Shown: positions 37,200 to 49,847, counted from the first letter of the stretch. The stretch: DNA of 64,000 nucleotides from Ecdyonurus torrentis (GCA_949318235.1 OX439137.1:2287249-2351248), one strand, 5' to 3'. Numbers and translations are program-made. Notes: generated by a model not told the origin, from the letters alone.

Positions 37200-37498
37200 G
37201 CTCGTTCTATAAACTACACACAAATATTGAGCCAGCTTCGAAAATGTTCCTTTGTTAAAAACAGCTGGTTATGACGTCGTTACCTGTTTACTACGTTTAT
37301 ACATATGGTCAATCATTGTTATTTTCTTCTTTATGAACTTTGAATTTATGAAAGAAACTTCCCAAAAAAAAAAAGTTCAAGTCTTAATATGCGACTCACT
37401 TTTATCGGCTCAAAAAACAAGATCAACCAATGAATATGTCGTATTTTGTTGGTCAGCCAATCACTGTTATTGAGATTCACCTTACTTTACAGAACAAG
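37200..37498 (-). mobile_element. MITE family F, copy F5
   Basis: GCTCGTTCTATAAACTACAC to CTTTACAGAACAAG, with GACGTCG and two CCAAT boxes. Confidence 0.85.
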
Positions 37499-37516
37499 TA
37501 AGGTATTTCTATAGAT

Positions 37517-38275
37517 AGGTAATCCAAAGAGAATATCGTTATTCAATTTTCTGTTGCATTTAATTTTATTTTATCCTGGAAGTTATATTTTGTTGCCCAT
37601 TTGATCAATGTAATTTTGACCCGCAATACACGTCTCCAGCTGACCACTACTTTTCACTAAGGAATTTATATTAAACAGGTAATCCAAAGAGAAGCTCCGC
37701 CCACAAAACAGGAAACAGCTGGGGCATCAAACACTCGCTTAGTCAATTTGTGTATTTATTATCAGTTTTAATATTAAATGTTTATTTCTTACCTTATATA
37801 TTGGTTAATTCATAGCAATAATTTTTGTTATTTATCCATGTAATTAAAAAAATTTACGATACCAAAAAATTGTGATAAGAGAAAATATATGATTTCGAAG
37901 TGTTTGTAGCCTATTTTTCATTGGTCAGCCAGGCAACAAATTCAAAAAATATGCGCCATAATAAGTGATAAAAAATGCTTTTTTTACATCACCTCTCATT
38001 TAAATTTGATAATCCCCAAATTCTAGAGCATAACACTAAAATGCGAGCACTGAATTGAAGTTTCTTACATTATCACTTATGTGAGACCAAAGTCCACTAT
38101 TCACTTACACGAGAGCTGAAACTTTACTTGATTTACATTAGTTTTTATGGCTCTAAAAACAGAGGCATCAAACAATCGATACACGTAATTCACCGGAAGT
38201 GCATTTTCGCGCTTTGGATTACCTATTTAATACAAATACCTTACTTTTCACCAGGTATCCTCTTTGGATTACATA
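37517..38275. mobile_element. Element P with repeated GGTAATCCAAAG ends
   Basis: TAGGTAATCCAAAGAGAA at 37517 and 37676, with inverses TTTGGATTACCTATTTA (about 38212-38231) and CTCTTTGGATTACAT (to 38275). Two nested inverted pairs suggest an element within a relative. No transposase seen. Confidence 0.6.
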
Positions 38276-38302
38276 AGTTATCTACTTACATTAAGAACAA
38301 TC

Positions 38303-38376
38303 TATGATCAGATGTTTTTAACAGAGGAAATTTTTCAAAACTGGCTCAAGAGTTGTGTGTAGTTTATAGAACGAAC
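38303..38376 (+). mobile_element. MITE family F fragment
   Basis: GATCAGATGTTTTTAACAGA, CTGGCTCAAGAGTTGTGTGT and TATAGAACGAACT only. Confidence 0.7.
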
Positions 38377-38773
38377 TTTGGTAATTTTTCAATATCAATA
38401 TATATATATGAATAATTTTGAAATAAAAACTAAAATAATATAACCAATCTTCATACAGAATAATTAGTAAAAATAATAATTTACCTCCCATATGAAATTC
38501 AATAATAATTAAAGCTATGTATTCTCTGTAAATTTACGGTACATAAACGTAATTAAAATTTTAATTAATTAGATAACATATTATATATACCGATATAATA
38601 TATTATATAATATACAAAATCTTTCGCCATTGTTTATAAAATGTAACAATGTAATACATTTTCCAAACGCTTACTAATAAGGAAAACTTGTATGAATTAT
38701 TATATTGTTGACATTATTGTTTTAATGTAATTCTAAGAAATTAATCAATGGTATAATATATATTACATATTAA

Positions 38774-39100
38774 AGCCATAGACCACATAAAACAACATGT
38801 ACTTTTTAGTGAATAAACACAAAATGGGATCTTCAAAACTGAAGACAATTTTTACCAGAATGTTAATGTAGCCCCACGAGAGAGCGTGAAAAAACTGTAA
38901 AGTATGCAATTTAAATGACTATTTAAGTTTATGACGTCAGAAACATGCAAAAATTAGTATGAAAATATGGTGCGGGTTGCAAAAATCGAAATTTTCTGAT
39001 CACTACTGCGGAAGAATTTGGGAAAAACTAAAGTTATTTATGTAAGTCCCATCAAGTGTTTTGTGATATTAATGCTCATGTTTTTCTCTGGTCTATTCCT
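38774..39100 (+). mobile_element. TTAA MITE family C, copy C6
   Basis: TTAA at both ends; TGACGTCA at 38932-38939; 327 bases. Confidence 0.92.
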
Positions 39101-39129
39101 TTAAGTTGAACTGTATAACACAAATCCAG

Positions 39130-39153
39130 TCTCTCTCTCTCTCTTTCTCTCTG
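39130..39153. repeat. (CT)n microsatellite
   Basis: Short imperfect CT tract. Confidence 0.85.
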
Positions 39154-39291
39154 TGCAGGTAATTAAGTAGGTCAATTATACAATTAATACGTAAAGAACG
39201 AATGATTGACAAGCCTCTCATACATACATACATGTATCAAAACGTGAGAGTGCATCACTTAAATATACCTACCTTAAAGAGCACAATTATT

Positions 39292-39616
39292 ATAGGCATA
39301 GACAACATGGAAACATAAACATTTACATCACAAAACACTTGATGGAACTTACATAAATAACGTTGGTTGGTTTCAAAGCCCAACAGTAGCCCCGTAGCAG
39401 TGATCAGAAAATTTCGATTTATGCAACCCGGACAACATTTTAATACTAGTTTTTGCCTGTTTATGACGTCATATACAGGAAAATTGCATACTTTACATTT
39501 TTTTTTTCAAACTTTTGTGGGGCCACATTCACGTTCTGGTAAAAATTATCATCGTTGTTGTACAGTACATCCCATTTTGTGTTTAGAACATGTTGTTTCA
39601 TGTTTTCTATGCCTTT
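39292..39616 (-). mobile_element. MITE family C, copy C7
   Basis: AGGCATAGACAACATGGAAA to CATGTTTTCTATGCCT; flank TTAT on the right. TGACGTCA at 39464-39471. Same variant as C5. Confidence 0.85.
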
Positions 39617-39794
39617 ATTGGTGTATATCTACATAAGCAGCAAAGTCGAAACTCATATCTTGTTACACATTGTTTTGAACTTTGTTGTTTATGCAGATAG
39701 ATACACGTAGTGTGCTCTATAGCGATATTAAATAAATCAATTTATCTTCTGTTTTAGTTTTAAAAAATATTACACTGAGAAAGCTATTAAGTCA

Positions 39795-40275
39795 GGTACT
39801 GCTGGATTTGACTAAAAAGTGGTAAAGAAAGAAAAATCAGAAATTTTGCACAGTGATACATTATGATAAGGTATATCTTCAAAAATGTAAAAAAAAAATT
39901 GGGGGGTCACCATGCTAGATTTTAAATTATAGTTTGTTTTAAAGTTTTAGTCCCATAAGAGCCCATGTTAATTTCAATAATTATTTTCTCTCTTATCTGT
40001 TGGTCATGGGTTCTTAAAATTTATCATAGGTAGCTGTTACTATTAACTTTTAAATGGCATCATAAAATTTGGAAGTTTTCTTTTTAGATTTTTAGATACT
40101 AGCCATCTGAATACAAGATAAGATATCTTCAAAAATGTAAAAGAAAAAAAAAATGGGGGTCATCATGCTATAGATTTTATATTATGATTTTTTTGAAGTT
40201 TTAGTCCCATAAGAGCCCATATTAATTTCGATAATTATTTTCTGTCTTATCTGATAATCACGAGTTCTGAACATT
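39795..40275 (+). repeat. Family H repeat followed by a partial second copy
   Basis: GGTACTGCTGGATTTGACTA to about 40105, then a second run from ATCTTCAAAAATGTAA with TCATGCTATAGATTTT to 40275. Confidence 0.75.
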
Positions 40276-40639
40276 TTAGTATTATGCAAACTATACCTAT
40301 GTCTAATTATATGAATACTGAATGGACGCCAGATATCTGTTTTCATAGTGTAATTCTTTATTAAAATTATATTACTGTAGGGTATATATTAATATGGTAA
40401 CACTTATATTATCTCGTATATAAGTGTATGTACTGTACTTCAAATAATAATTAAGATATAAATTGATTTCAATCAAGAAAAATTATTATCGCAAAAAAAA
40501 AAAAAAAAAAAAAAGTCAATTAAATTTAATTATATTTTTCATCCGTTGCTTGTACAAAGAGTACACGTAAAAAATTATTTAAAGAGTTACTATTTAGCCT
40601 TTTTTGATAATAAATTTGTCAGATACATATATACAAACC

Positions 40640-40680
40640 GTGGAAACGTCTAGGCAGGATGGTCAGTACAATTATATGCA
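40640..40680 (-). mobile_element. SINE core fragment
   Basis: AACCGTGGAAACGTCTAGGC and AGGATGGTCAGTACAA match the SINE body in reverse; about 40 bases only. Confidence 0.6.
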
Positions 40681-40924
40681 AGTTATTTTTTATTTTTTTT
40701 ATTATTTTTTTTTTTAATATGCATTATAAATTTTATGAATATAATATAAATAAAAAGATTAATATGATATATCTATGCGTAAAAAATATGATGATATGTA
40801 ATCTGTCCACTTTAAAATATGATACAATATGTGAAGTTTAAAAAAAAAAGATTGTCTCTATACTGCTAAAAGATTACTGCATTACTGTATTCTTATATTT
40901 TGGTCCATGGTTTATTTTTACTTT

Positions 40925-41290
40925 AATTATGCTAGTTCAATGCAGCAACATTTATGTATATAATAACATAATTTATGCTATATTGTACAGTGATATAATA
41001 CTACGTAACATAAGAATGGACGTTATCGGTTTAGCGCGCGGGGTACTGCGGGGAAAGCTAAGGGTCCCCTAATTTAACATTACGCTTATGGAGAAAAACA
41101 CGTTTTTTGCGATTTTTGAGAAAACTACTCCACCGATTTTGGAGAAATTTAAATGAGAAATACTAGACATACTTTTACGTGTTTTAAGCCATAGAAAATT
41201 TTTAACAATTTTTTAAACCGATAACCTCCATTATGTTATAACACTTAAATTACAAAATATCAACATTTGTGCTCTAGGGAATAATAATGC
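40925..41290. repeat. Family L repeat interrupted by J2
   Basis: GCTAGTTCAATGCAGCAACA and TAACATAATTTATGCTATAT on the left; TTATAACACTTAAATTAC on the right of J2. Confidence 0.5.
41015..41232 (+). mobile_element. Foldback MITE family J, copy J2
   Basis: Ends AATGGACGTTATCGGTTT and AAACCGATAACCTCCATT, with CTAAGGGTCCCCTAATTTAA inside. 218 bases. A related partial run is at 23660-23730. Confidence 0.8.
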
Positions 41291-41588
41291 ATTGGCTCAA
41301 GCTAAAAGCCAAAGCTTTTATCTGATTTCTTTTTTAATTGTTTTTTTCATATAACAATAGCCTTAGCTGATAGTTTGGAAAAATTAAAGACATAAGGGAA
41401 ACAAATTACTCGTTTTAGACACAAAAGATCGACTCAATGTTAATTTCAATAACAATAAAAATAAAAAAAAGAAGAAGAAAAAAATCCACATTTTAACTGT
41501 AACCAATCTTGAAATCTTTAACAATGGTATATTGTAAAACGAAACCGAATTTCATTGCAATAAATTAAATAATCGACTTTATTCGCAA

Positions 41589-41625
<37 letters not shown>

Positions 41626-42094
41626 GGCTTGGCTACTGATAAATGCTATATCTTGATATTATAAATATAAATTAATTAATTTTTATAACAGACCATTGAA
41701 TATAGTAATATTCATTTGTCACATTTAAAAACACAACACATAATTATATTTACAGAAACATAGAAAATTTGAATGTCCGTCTTGTATGCTACTTCACTTT
41801 TAAGTCCTGTTGTTATTTATTATTCTAAACGAATGTAAGCCTATAATATGGCAGTGTAGTTTATAAACAAATAATAAAATCAAGGTACGCATATTGAATG
41901 TCAATAAATATCAACAACCATGTTATGCAAATGACACACAAAATATGAGAAACCTATCTACTGAATTATACATTAGGACATTGTCTTTAATATAATTGTT
42001 TTACTTCATTTAAATATACAATCTTTACGTTAAATCATGATAGCTATATAAGTTGTAAGGACGAATAAAAAAAAAAATACTGAGAGTTCATTTT
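41291..42094. other. Unassigned AT-rich DNA
   Basis: T run at 41590-41621. No gene seen. Confidence 0.45.
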
Positions 42095-42258
42095 TAGCAC
42101 CATCTGTTTTTTACAGCACATTCTATGATATATTGCATAAAAACTATGTTACGCATAGCATAAATATTATTTTGTACACCATTACTATTTGCTATTAGCA
42201 TCATTTATGCTACATAACAACATAAATGCAGCATAAATTACGTAATTTATTCTTTCCA
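42095..42258. repeat. Family L AT-rich repeat
   Basis: ATTGCATAAAAACTATGTTA, ATTTATGCTACATAACAAC and GCATAAATTACGTAATTTAT. Confidence 0.5.
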
Positions 42259-42262
42259 TTAA

Positions 42263-42754
42263 AGCCCTTGTCAAGTTACTTTTTTATCATTTAGAATACT
42301 ATATTGATAATTAAAATATCTTATTATCCATGAATTAGACACCAACACGTTTATTTTGTATTTATTTTCTTTTTGACTATTATATCACGTATCTGACGTC
42401 ACAATGTACCAATGCCAATTACAAAATGCTGTTCGTAAACCCTGTACTCTTGCACCAAAAAAATGCGCATTCCATTTGAATAACCATAGGCGATCGTCAT
42501 TTTTGGTGCAGAGAACAGGGTTTACGAACAGCATTACAGTCACCGCTCTGGTCACGTGATAAATTTAAGCCCCTCCCTCAAGTTCTTTACCCCTATCACG
42601 GCTCCATCGGTTTATTGTAACGTCAGATGCGTGAGAACAGTCAAAATGAAAATAAATACAAAATCAACGTGTTGGTGTCTAATTCATGGATAATAAGGTA
42701 TGGTAATTATCAATCTAGTATTCTAAATGATAAAAAAGTAAGTTGACAAGGGCT
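42263..42754. mobile_element. TTAA foldback MITE family A, copy A3 with nested B3
   Basis: TTAA on both sides (42259-42262, 42755-42758). Arms as in A1; TGACGTCA at 42394-42401, the right-arm partner decayed to AACGTCA. CACGTG is kept. Interrupted at 42425-42535 by family B. Confidence 0.92.
42425..42535. mobile_element. Palindromic MITE family B, copy B3
   Basis: AATGCTGTTCGTAAACCCTG to CAGGGTTTACGAACAGCATT, flanked by ACA on both sides, inside A3. Confidence 0.9.
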
Positions 42755-42764
42755 TTAAGGTTAT

Positions 42765-43940
42765 AGATCTTATAAAAATGATAACTACAGGTGAAGTAGC
42801 TAGCCAGGTAGTACAAAGGTATAATTCTAATATGTAAATATGATAACTACTATCCAGGTAGTAAAAATATAAATTTTATATAAATGATAACTACAGGTGA
42901 ATAGCTATCCAGGTAGTACGAAGGCAAATCATGTACGAGGGTCATTCAAAAAGTTCGCGGACTACCATATAAATGTACCACCTAGAAAAAAAGTAACTAC
43001 TGGCCAACTATGGGACACATTTCAATAGATCAGGGTTAAATTTTCAGCCTTCAAGCATGCGGCATGACTTCAGGATTCTACTTTAAGTGAAGTAAGGTCC
43101 TAGAAAATGAAAAATAGTGCATATCAATGCACTTGTCGTAAAGTTTAATGTGCTGTAAAAACTTAGCATCAAAAGATACATATTTGCAGTTTATATACAA
43201 ATATTAAGGACAAAATATATTTTAATTTCAACTACTAAAAGTCTAAAAAAGTGAATTTTTAGTGTGATAAAGGAAGCTTCAAAGTATAGCCTTCTGTTAC
43301 CATGAAAATTTGCACTTATTTTGTATTATGCATAATATTGTAACCTCAAATTTAAAATAACATCTTGATTTTAACATTATTTGAAAGAGTACATTTCAAA
43401 CTTTTGTTTTGTGTGCGTAACTTGCATGTTCGGTCTAAATCATGAACACAAAATTAACTTGAAAAGAGGCTGCCGCATTTTGACAAAAAATGGACATTGT
43501 TGTTTTTCATGAATTTTTAGGACGAGTCCAATTTAAATGGGTTTTATTTTTGATATAAAATTGATATTTACAGTATTGATGCACTAACTTTAAAGGAACA
43601 AAATGACGCAAGAAAAATTTTAATCGGGCAAGTAGGCTAAATTTTAGAGTTCTGCAAAGTTCTACAAAACGTAAAATAGCACGTTTTTTCGGACCTTTAC
43701 TGAAACGGCTATAAAGCTTAAAAAAAAATAACACAGCCAGCTGAAAATTTAGGGACAATCTACTAAAATAACACTAATTCTATTACAAAATTTAATTTTT
43801 GGATATTTAAAATTTTTGTATGGTAGTCCGCGAACTTTTTGAATGACCCTCGTAAATATGACAACTACTATTCAGGTAGTACAAAGGTAAATTTTATAAC
43901 AATGATAACTACAGGTGAAATAGCTATCCAGGCAACACAC
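42765..43940 (+). repeat. Tandem repeat array split by a mariner-like element
   Basis: Units containing GATAACTACAGGTGAA, TAGCTATCCAGGTAGTAC and AAATTTTATA repeat before 42933 and resume after 43854. Confidence 0.8.
42936..43852. mobile_element. Mariner-like element M, internally deleted
   Basis: Perfect 34-base inverted ends starting CGAGGGTCATTCAAAAAGTT, flanked by TA (42934-42935, 43853-43854). 917 bases. The interior has no D,D(34)D or D,D(37)D transposase frame, so it is non-autonomous. The tandem array it entered can be rejoined without it. Confidence 0.92.
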
Positions 43941-44144
43941 CAAACGTTTACCCAAAGTCGTTATTTTTTATCTGCATTGGTCAATAAATGTATTGCCTCT
44001 AGAATGTGCTCTCCCCAGTGTACTATAGCGCAATACCGGTATATACAGTAAAATCAATGTATATAGTACAGCACTAGTGGTATACGTGCTAGTTTACCCT
44101 ATAGTACTCAATAAATAATTCATTGATTGCATACTCAAATACTC

Positions 44145-44283
44145 AAATTGCATACTTTACAGTATTTTCACGCTCTCTCGTGGGGCTGCATTAACATTCT
44201 GGTAAAAATTGTCATCAGTTTAGAAGATCCCATTTCGTGTTTATTCATTAAAAAGCACATGTTTTTTTATGTGGTTTATGGCT
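44145..44283 (-). mobile_element. TTAA MITE family C, partial copy C8
   Basis: Right end only, CACGCTCTCTCGTGGGGCTG to TGGCTTTAAGG. A further TTAA-bounded piece with CATGTTGTCTGGTCTGGAGA follows to 44389. Confidence 0.75.
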
Positions 44284-44899
44284 TTAAGGCATCACGATTG
44301 GGTACTTGGACAAAATAATTGTATTTTTGGGAATCCCATTAAGTGTTTAATGAAATAAAAGCACATGTTGTCTGGTCTGGAGAGTCACTTTAACTTTTTT
44401 TTCCTGCAAAAGAAAAAACTTGACCCCAGAAAAAAAAAGTCCTCATGATAAGTATCAAATAACTATTTTGTGGCTAATACTTGTAATAGGTCAACTAAAA
44501 ATTGAGATATATATTCTTAATTTAATGAAGTCGTAATAATGCCAGTAATTAAATACGTAAGGTATATTTACAAGACCAAGAATAAGGTATAGAAATACGA
44601 CGTATAAGTAAGTAAGTAAATGTGGTTAGATAGAAAGTACTAGAGGACAAGGTATAGACAAATATATAACGTAACCTTGTGGTCACCACTCTCTCAACCA
44701 GGGTAAAAATACCCGCAATAAAAAATATATAATTATCAAAATACGCGTCTATCAATAATTTATTGTGGCAATATTATACGTAATTTAAAAAAATAAAAAA
44801 AAATGAATGTTAATTTTTATGTACCAATTTTAATTCTCTCCCAAGAAGCATTATTTATTTATTCTTTTTCTTTCTACAAAATTTTTAAGTATATATACT

Positions 44900-45008
44900 A
44901 ATGCTGTTCATAAACCCTATTCTCTGCTCCTAAAATGACGATCAGCTTTGGTTATTTAAATGGAATGCGCATTTTTTGGTGCAAGAGAACAGGGTTTACG
45001 AACAGGGT
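44900..45008. mobile_element. MITE family B, copy B4
   Basis: AATGCTGTTCATAAACCCTA to CAGGGTTTACGAACAGG, centre AAAATGACGATCAGCTTTGG. Confidence 0.8.
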
Positions 45009-45179
45009 TTATTCTCAAGTATATAAATTTAAGTGAAAGGAAACTTAACTTAAATTTAAAATTCTAATAGTTATTAAATTAACAACTTTAATTAAAAATT
45101 ATCCAAAAATTAATTAATATAATTTTCATGCTATATGTTGATGTTTTACTAACAAAGACTCTAACTGACTGTACTGCTA

Positions 45180-45252
45180 AACAGTTGGGTTAAATTGAGA
45201 GGTTGTACGCCTGATTTAGCCCTATAAAAAGCCGGTAATTATTATTATTTGC
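45180..45252 (+). repeat. Possible LINE 3' end with ATT tail
   Basis: TGATTTAGCCCTATAAAAAG then TAATTATTATTATTTG; weakly like the ends at 22080 and 30000. Confidence 0.3.
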
Positions 45253-45432
45253 TTCATTACTAGTAACAAACTGAAATAATTTAAAAGAGGTAGAGAACAT
45301 GACAAAGTTTAAATACACTTAAAAAGTTTTTTTGCAGTACAGTACATACAATACAACTTCCCTTCCATACGAGTGCGATACATTTATAAATGTTTGAAAT
45401 AGAAAAGAAATCAATGCCAATAGCTTGCACGT

Positions 45433-45435
<3 letters not shown>

Positions 45436-45475
<40 letters not shown>
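45436..45475. repeat. Poly-A run (~38)
   Basis: A homopolymer; the less AT-rich DNA to its right (45476-45640) has no recognised content. Confidence 0.95.
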
Positions 45476-45639
45476 CGCGAGTCAATCGTAGCGATTGTTG
45501 TCTCAGTGAAGGGCGCGAGCAAGAGAAGTGAAGAAAGATAAAAATACTTTGATGAAATTGTCGTCACTAAAAGGAACCCCGCGCTGCTTTCCTTGCGATT
45601 TCTAAGAAGCATCGTCAAAGAAACATTCAATAATATATG

Positions 45640-46295
45640 CACTTTGTGGAGTTAGCGAGCAAGAGTTGAATCTGGCCTTCCAGTTTTTTATTTGCAATAA
45701 TGCATAATATGGTAACACAGATTCATATAAGATTAAATTATTGCAGTGCAGACATTTGATGTATTATTTGACCACGTTCACGTCCATGCTACACATCGTG
45801 TGTTTTTTTTTTTTGTTTTTTTTTTCTTTTTTTTTTTTAATTAGTCTTAGACATGTTAAAGTGTATTCAGTATAATATAACGTACGCTAAACTTAAAATT
45901 CTACGTTCTAAATGGAGTAGATTTCTTAAAGATTGGCTTTGTCTTGCGATTCCCGATGCTAATAGAATAGATTAGAAAATATACCGTATGTATAGACATT
46001 TTCCCATACGTAGGGTAGATTAAAATTCACCACTGCCACCCCTGGTGCAATGATACTCACTCAAAATACATACCCGCGACCGTTTTAGACATATACCATT
46101 CCAACCCGATATAAACAGTATTTCAAGGGTGCGAGTCATCAAACCACATACAGTTGGTTAGGTCATCTAAAAGGCCTTAGAATTCCCTAACTATGCTTAC
46201 TTAGAATACTTAGAAATCCTTGCGTGCGGGGTCTTACGGCCTTTTTATTAGATGATGTAAGTGCTTTTGTGATTCGCATCTAAGTCTGTTTTACT
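45640..46295. other. Unassigned DNA, 46010-46260 less AT-rich
   Basis: 46020-46250 looks compositionally complex (CACCACTGCCACCCCTGGTG) but no frame or repeat was recognised. Confidence 0.4.
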
Positions 46296-46316
46296 GGGGG
46301 GGGGGGGGGGGGGGGG

Positions 46317-46376
<60 letters not shown>
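46296..46376. repeat. Poly-G run followed by (GA)n
   Basis: About 23 G then about 56 bases of GA. Confidence 0.97.
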
Positions 46377-46696
46377 AAGTGTCTCGAACGCATTATGACT
46401 TCAAAATTAACTTTTTACCATTTAATTTAACAAAAACAAAATTGAAAAAATTTGAATAAATTTAAAAAACCTTTTCTATTGTGTAAAAAGTAGCGAAGGT
46501 GTAAGGTGTAACAAACATAACAACAATATTTTTATTATTTTAGGTCAGTATTCAATTGACGTACTAACCTTTTTTTTTTTTTTTTATTTTTATTTTTTTT
46601 TTTTTTTCAATTACACAATTATTTCCAGTTTTTCGTGTCAAAATATAACAAAAACATGCGGATCTCGTAATGTTGCACCAAAACATGATTTTGATA

Positions 46697-46699
<3 letters not shown>

Positions 46700-46788
<89 letters not shown>
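46700..46788. repeat. (AT)n microsatellite
   Basis: About 89 bases of AT. Confidence 0.97.
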
Positions 46789-46791
<3 letters not shown>

Positions 46792-47032
46792 CCATGTAAA
46801 TTCTGCATGTTTTTCTCATAAGAACAACATTTAGCGCTTGTTTTTTTAATAGTAAAATATATTATCACAACTGTGAGCACATATTGTTATGAATGGCAAA
46901 ATAAGAATTGCTAACTGCATCCTTTAAGTATTCCAGAGACGCCATATTGATGGTGATAAATATATAGGCCAGTACACTTTTTTTTTTTTTTTTTTTTTTG
47001 TCCCCCATTTATGACAAAAATACTATACGAAG

Positions 47033-47363
47033 GTACTACGGGATTTGACTAAAAAAAATTGTAAAGAAAGAAAAATCTCAAATTTTGCACAGTGATACAT
47101 TAGAATAAGGTATCTTCAAAAATGTGAAAATTTTGGGGGGTTACCACAATGCTAGATTTTAAATTATGATTTTTTGAAATTTTAGTCCCATAAGAGCCCA
47201 TGTTAATTTCAATAATTTTTTTTTCTCTTATCTGATGGTCATGAGTTCTAAAATTTTTATCATAGGTAGCTGTTACTATTAACTTTCAAATGGCATCATA
47301 AAGTTTGCAAGTTTTCTTTTAAGATTTTGAGATGCAAGCCATTTAAATACAACCCTTAAAGCT
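47033..47363 (+). repeat. Family H repeat, best single copy
   Basis: GGTACTACGGGATTTGACTA, AATCTCAAATTTTGCACAGT, TAGTCCCATAAGAGCCCATG, TAGCTGTTACTATTAACTTT and AAGCCATTTAAATACAACCC, ending at TTAA. About 330 bases. Confidence 0.8.
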
Positions 47364-48177
47364 TTTAAAGTGAGTCCACTTTCTATAGGTCGCAATAAAC
47401 TGAGCTTACGAAATAATATAATGAGAATAAAAAATAAAATAAAAATATATATAAAAAAAAAGGTTTCTCCTAAACTGCACTGTTCTGTGATTTGAGCGCA
47501 AAGATAATGCAAGGCTTCTATTAACTTAATTATGATCATATTAACAATTATTAATTAAAAATATTACACATAAAACTAAATAAACAAATAAAAATCCATT
47601 GCACAGAATACTTAGAAATGTGACATTTAAAAAGTCACACAATTACAAAACTTTTTTTTTTCCTTATTTATAACATAAGTGACAAAATAACAATAAAGTA
47701 ACAAATGTTTCATAAATTGATATAAAAATCAACTTTAATGTCATTACAATGTATGATAAATTATAAAAAAACCAGTCAATGAATTCTTGAACGTTCTCCA
47801 GTTATAAAATAAATAAATATAAAAAACATTATATAGTTCTATATAGCATAACGTAATAAAACAGGCTTCATATTATACAAGTTGACTTCTATAAATGGCA
47901 TATATTATTATGTTATATAGTATATTATTATGCTTTACACTGATAGAAAAACTGAAAAAAAATCAATGTAGGAAAAAAAAAAAAAAAAAAAAAAAAAAGG
48001 AGGAAAGCATTGTTACGCCTTTCGGTGTAGCCCAGAATTTAACTTCTTTTTTTTTTTTTTTTTTTAATTCTTTATTGATAATTTATAATTATAGAGTACA
48101 TGTATTAAAAGTATGAGAATGCGCTTTGACGCTATATTAGAGCAATGAATAGCTCCAGTGATTAAAGTCATATTATA
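47364..48177. other. Unassigned AT-rich DNA
   Basis: A run at 47973-47998 and T run at 48046-48065. No gene seen. Confidence 0.45.
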
Positions 48178-48385
48178 GCAATAGACCACATGAAACAACA
48201 TTGTGCTTTTTAATGAATAAACACGAAATGGGATATCTTCAAAACTGATGACAATTTTTACCAGAATGTTAATGTAGCCCCACGAGAGAGGGTGAAATAC
48301 TGTACTGTGAAATACTGTAGCCTAAAAACAACGTTTGTTCTATGCTGAGCAATGTTATTCGTTGCTTCAGTATGGCATCGAATCA
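48178..48385 (+). mobile_element. Fragments of family C (C9) then family D
   Basis: GCAATAGACCACATGAAACA to TAGCCCCACGAGAGAGG (to about 48298), then TATGCTGAGCAATGTTATTC and CAGTATGGCATCGAAT. Confidence 0.65.
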
Positions 48386-48879
48386 CAAATTCTGTATGTG
48401 CAAGGTGTAGATATAAATTTTCAAAGTATGCAAGAATTATAAAAATAACAAAAATTACCCGATTTCTCAAAGAAAATAGAAAAAGAATAAATAAATAAAA
48501 ATAAAAGTTTCATTCTATAAGCAAATGTTATACTAAAGCGTATTCCCGTAGTATTTCCATGCACATACATATCATATAGATATAGATAGATAATATAATA
48601 TACAATATACATATAGAGACGAGCTAACAGAGAGATGAAAAGTGATGGTTCTATTTCATCATTTATAAGACGAGTCTGCTTTTTTGAGTGGAAAACTTCA
48701 CAAAGAAGTAGCTACAACAATGCAATGTTTAAGTTATGAATGATCAAAGCGCAGTCATTATGTTGACAACATAAGTCTATGCTCTTCAAAACAAAAGACA
48801 ATCCTCAGGTGAAGTACCAAGTCAATTAGTGCAACAAAAGTGCACTTTCAAGCTATAGAACAAAAAAATACATGTCTAA

Positions 48880-49105
48880 TATCCTAACATACCTTAATAT
48901 CAACGTTGATTTCGTAGGAGTCATTGATTTCTAATTTATTTTTACATTCTCATGCGGTCAATGACGTCACAGCTCACTAGTTTTACACGTGCGTGAACTA
49001 TGCGAGCTGTGACGTCACTGCATTTGCCATTAATAGTGAAAAATAAATAAGAAATCAATGAATTTGACCAAATCAACGTTGGTATTCCAGTATGTTAGAA
49101 TATAA
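48880..49105. mobile_element. MITE family E, copy E2
   Basis: Ends CTAACATACCTTAATATCAA and inverse-like TATTCCAGTATGTTAG; TGACGTCA at 48962-48969 and 49010-49017, each beside AGCT. Confidence 0.85.
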
Positions 49106-49530
49106 GAAAAGTTTTTTGTTTCATGTGTTCAATGCCTTTAAATCGTTACTATTATTTATGTATTTTAATATTTTAATATTGTTTTATGCTTACTAACTTT
49201 TTTATATTATGTTGATTAAGCACCCACCGATAAGACATCATTGTTTTGTTGCACTTATGTATGTACTCTTATTGGTTTTATTAATAAAAAAAAATATACT
49301 ATAAACAAATATATTGCCGCTATATTTTTTTTTCTCTGTGTATTTGTGTTGATGAGAGATATATAATATATGTTAGTAACTTATATAAAAAGTAATATTG
49401 AAATGTTATATAATAACATGATTTACTATCGATTATTTAAATATTACGATTTTATTTCTTGTCAAAGGTTTACTGATTTGATTCAAATTTGTTGATTACC
49501 GATTTAGTCAATCACAGGCGGTGCTGCCAA
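49106..49530. other. Unassigned AT-rich DNA
   Basis: No gene or shared repeat recognised. Confidence 0.45.
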
Positions 49531-49765
49531 TATAAGGTCTATGCATTCATGTTAAAGTCGACGCCATGTTGGATCACTCAATAGCATGAATGGCATAGGA
49601 AAATAACTCATTTTGCCAGTTTAAAACCACTATGCAATATTTTTGAGAGCATTGATGTTGTAAATATGTTTAATTAGTATCTCAAGTATGTGAAAAAAAA
49701 TAAAAAAAAAATAAAAATTAAACGATTTCTTAAAGAAAATTGCTGTAAACTATTTTTGTCCTATA
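49531..49765 (-). mobile_element. MITE family D, truncated copy D10
   Basis: ATAAGGTCTATGCATTCATG and GTCGACGCCATGTTGGATCA intact; the CRE end is lost. Confidence 0.7.
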
Positions 49766-49847
49766 TTATAATAATAATTATTGTATAACAATAATACAGA
49801 ATCGATTTTACTACTTAAAATTGCCCATCAAAAACTGACCACTTAAT

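Noticed and set aside
45319..45642. 107-codon minus-strand frame
   Set aside because: Half is poly-Phe from a homopolymer; no family recognised.
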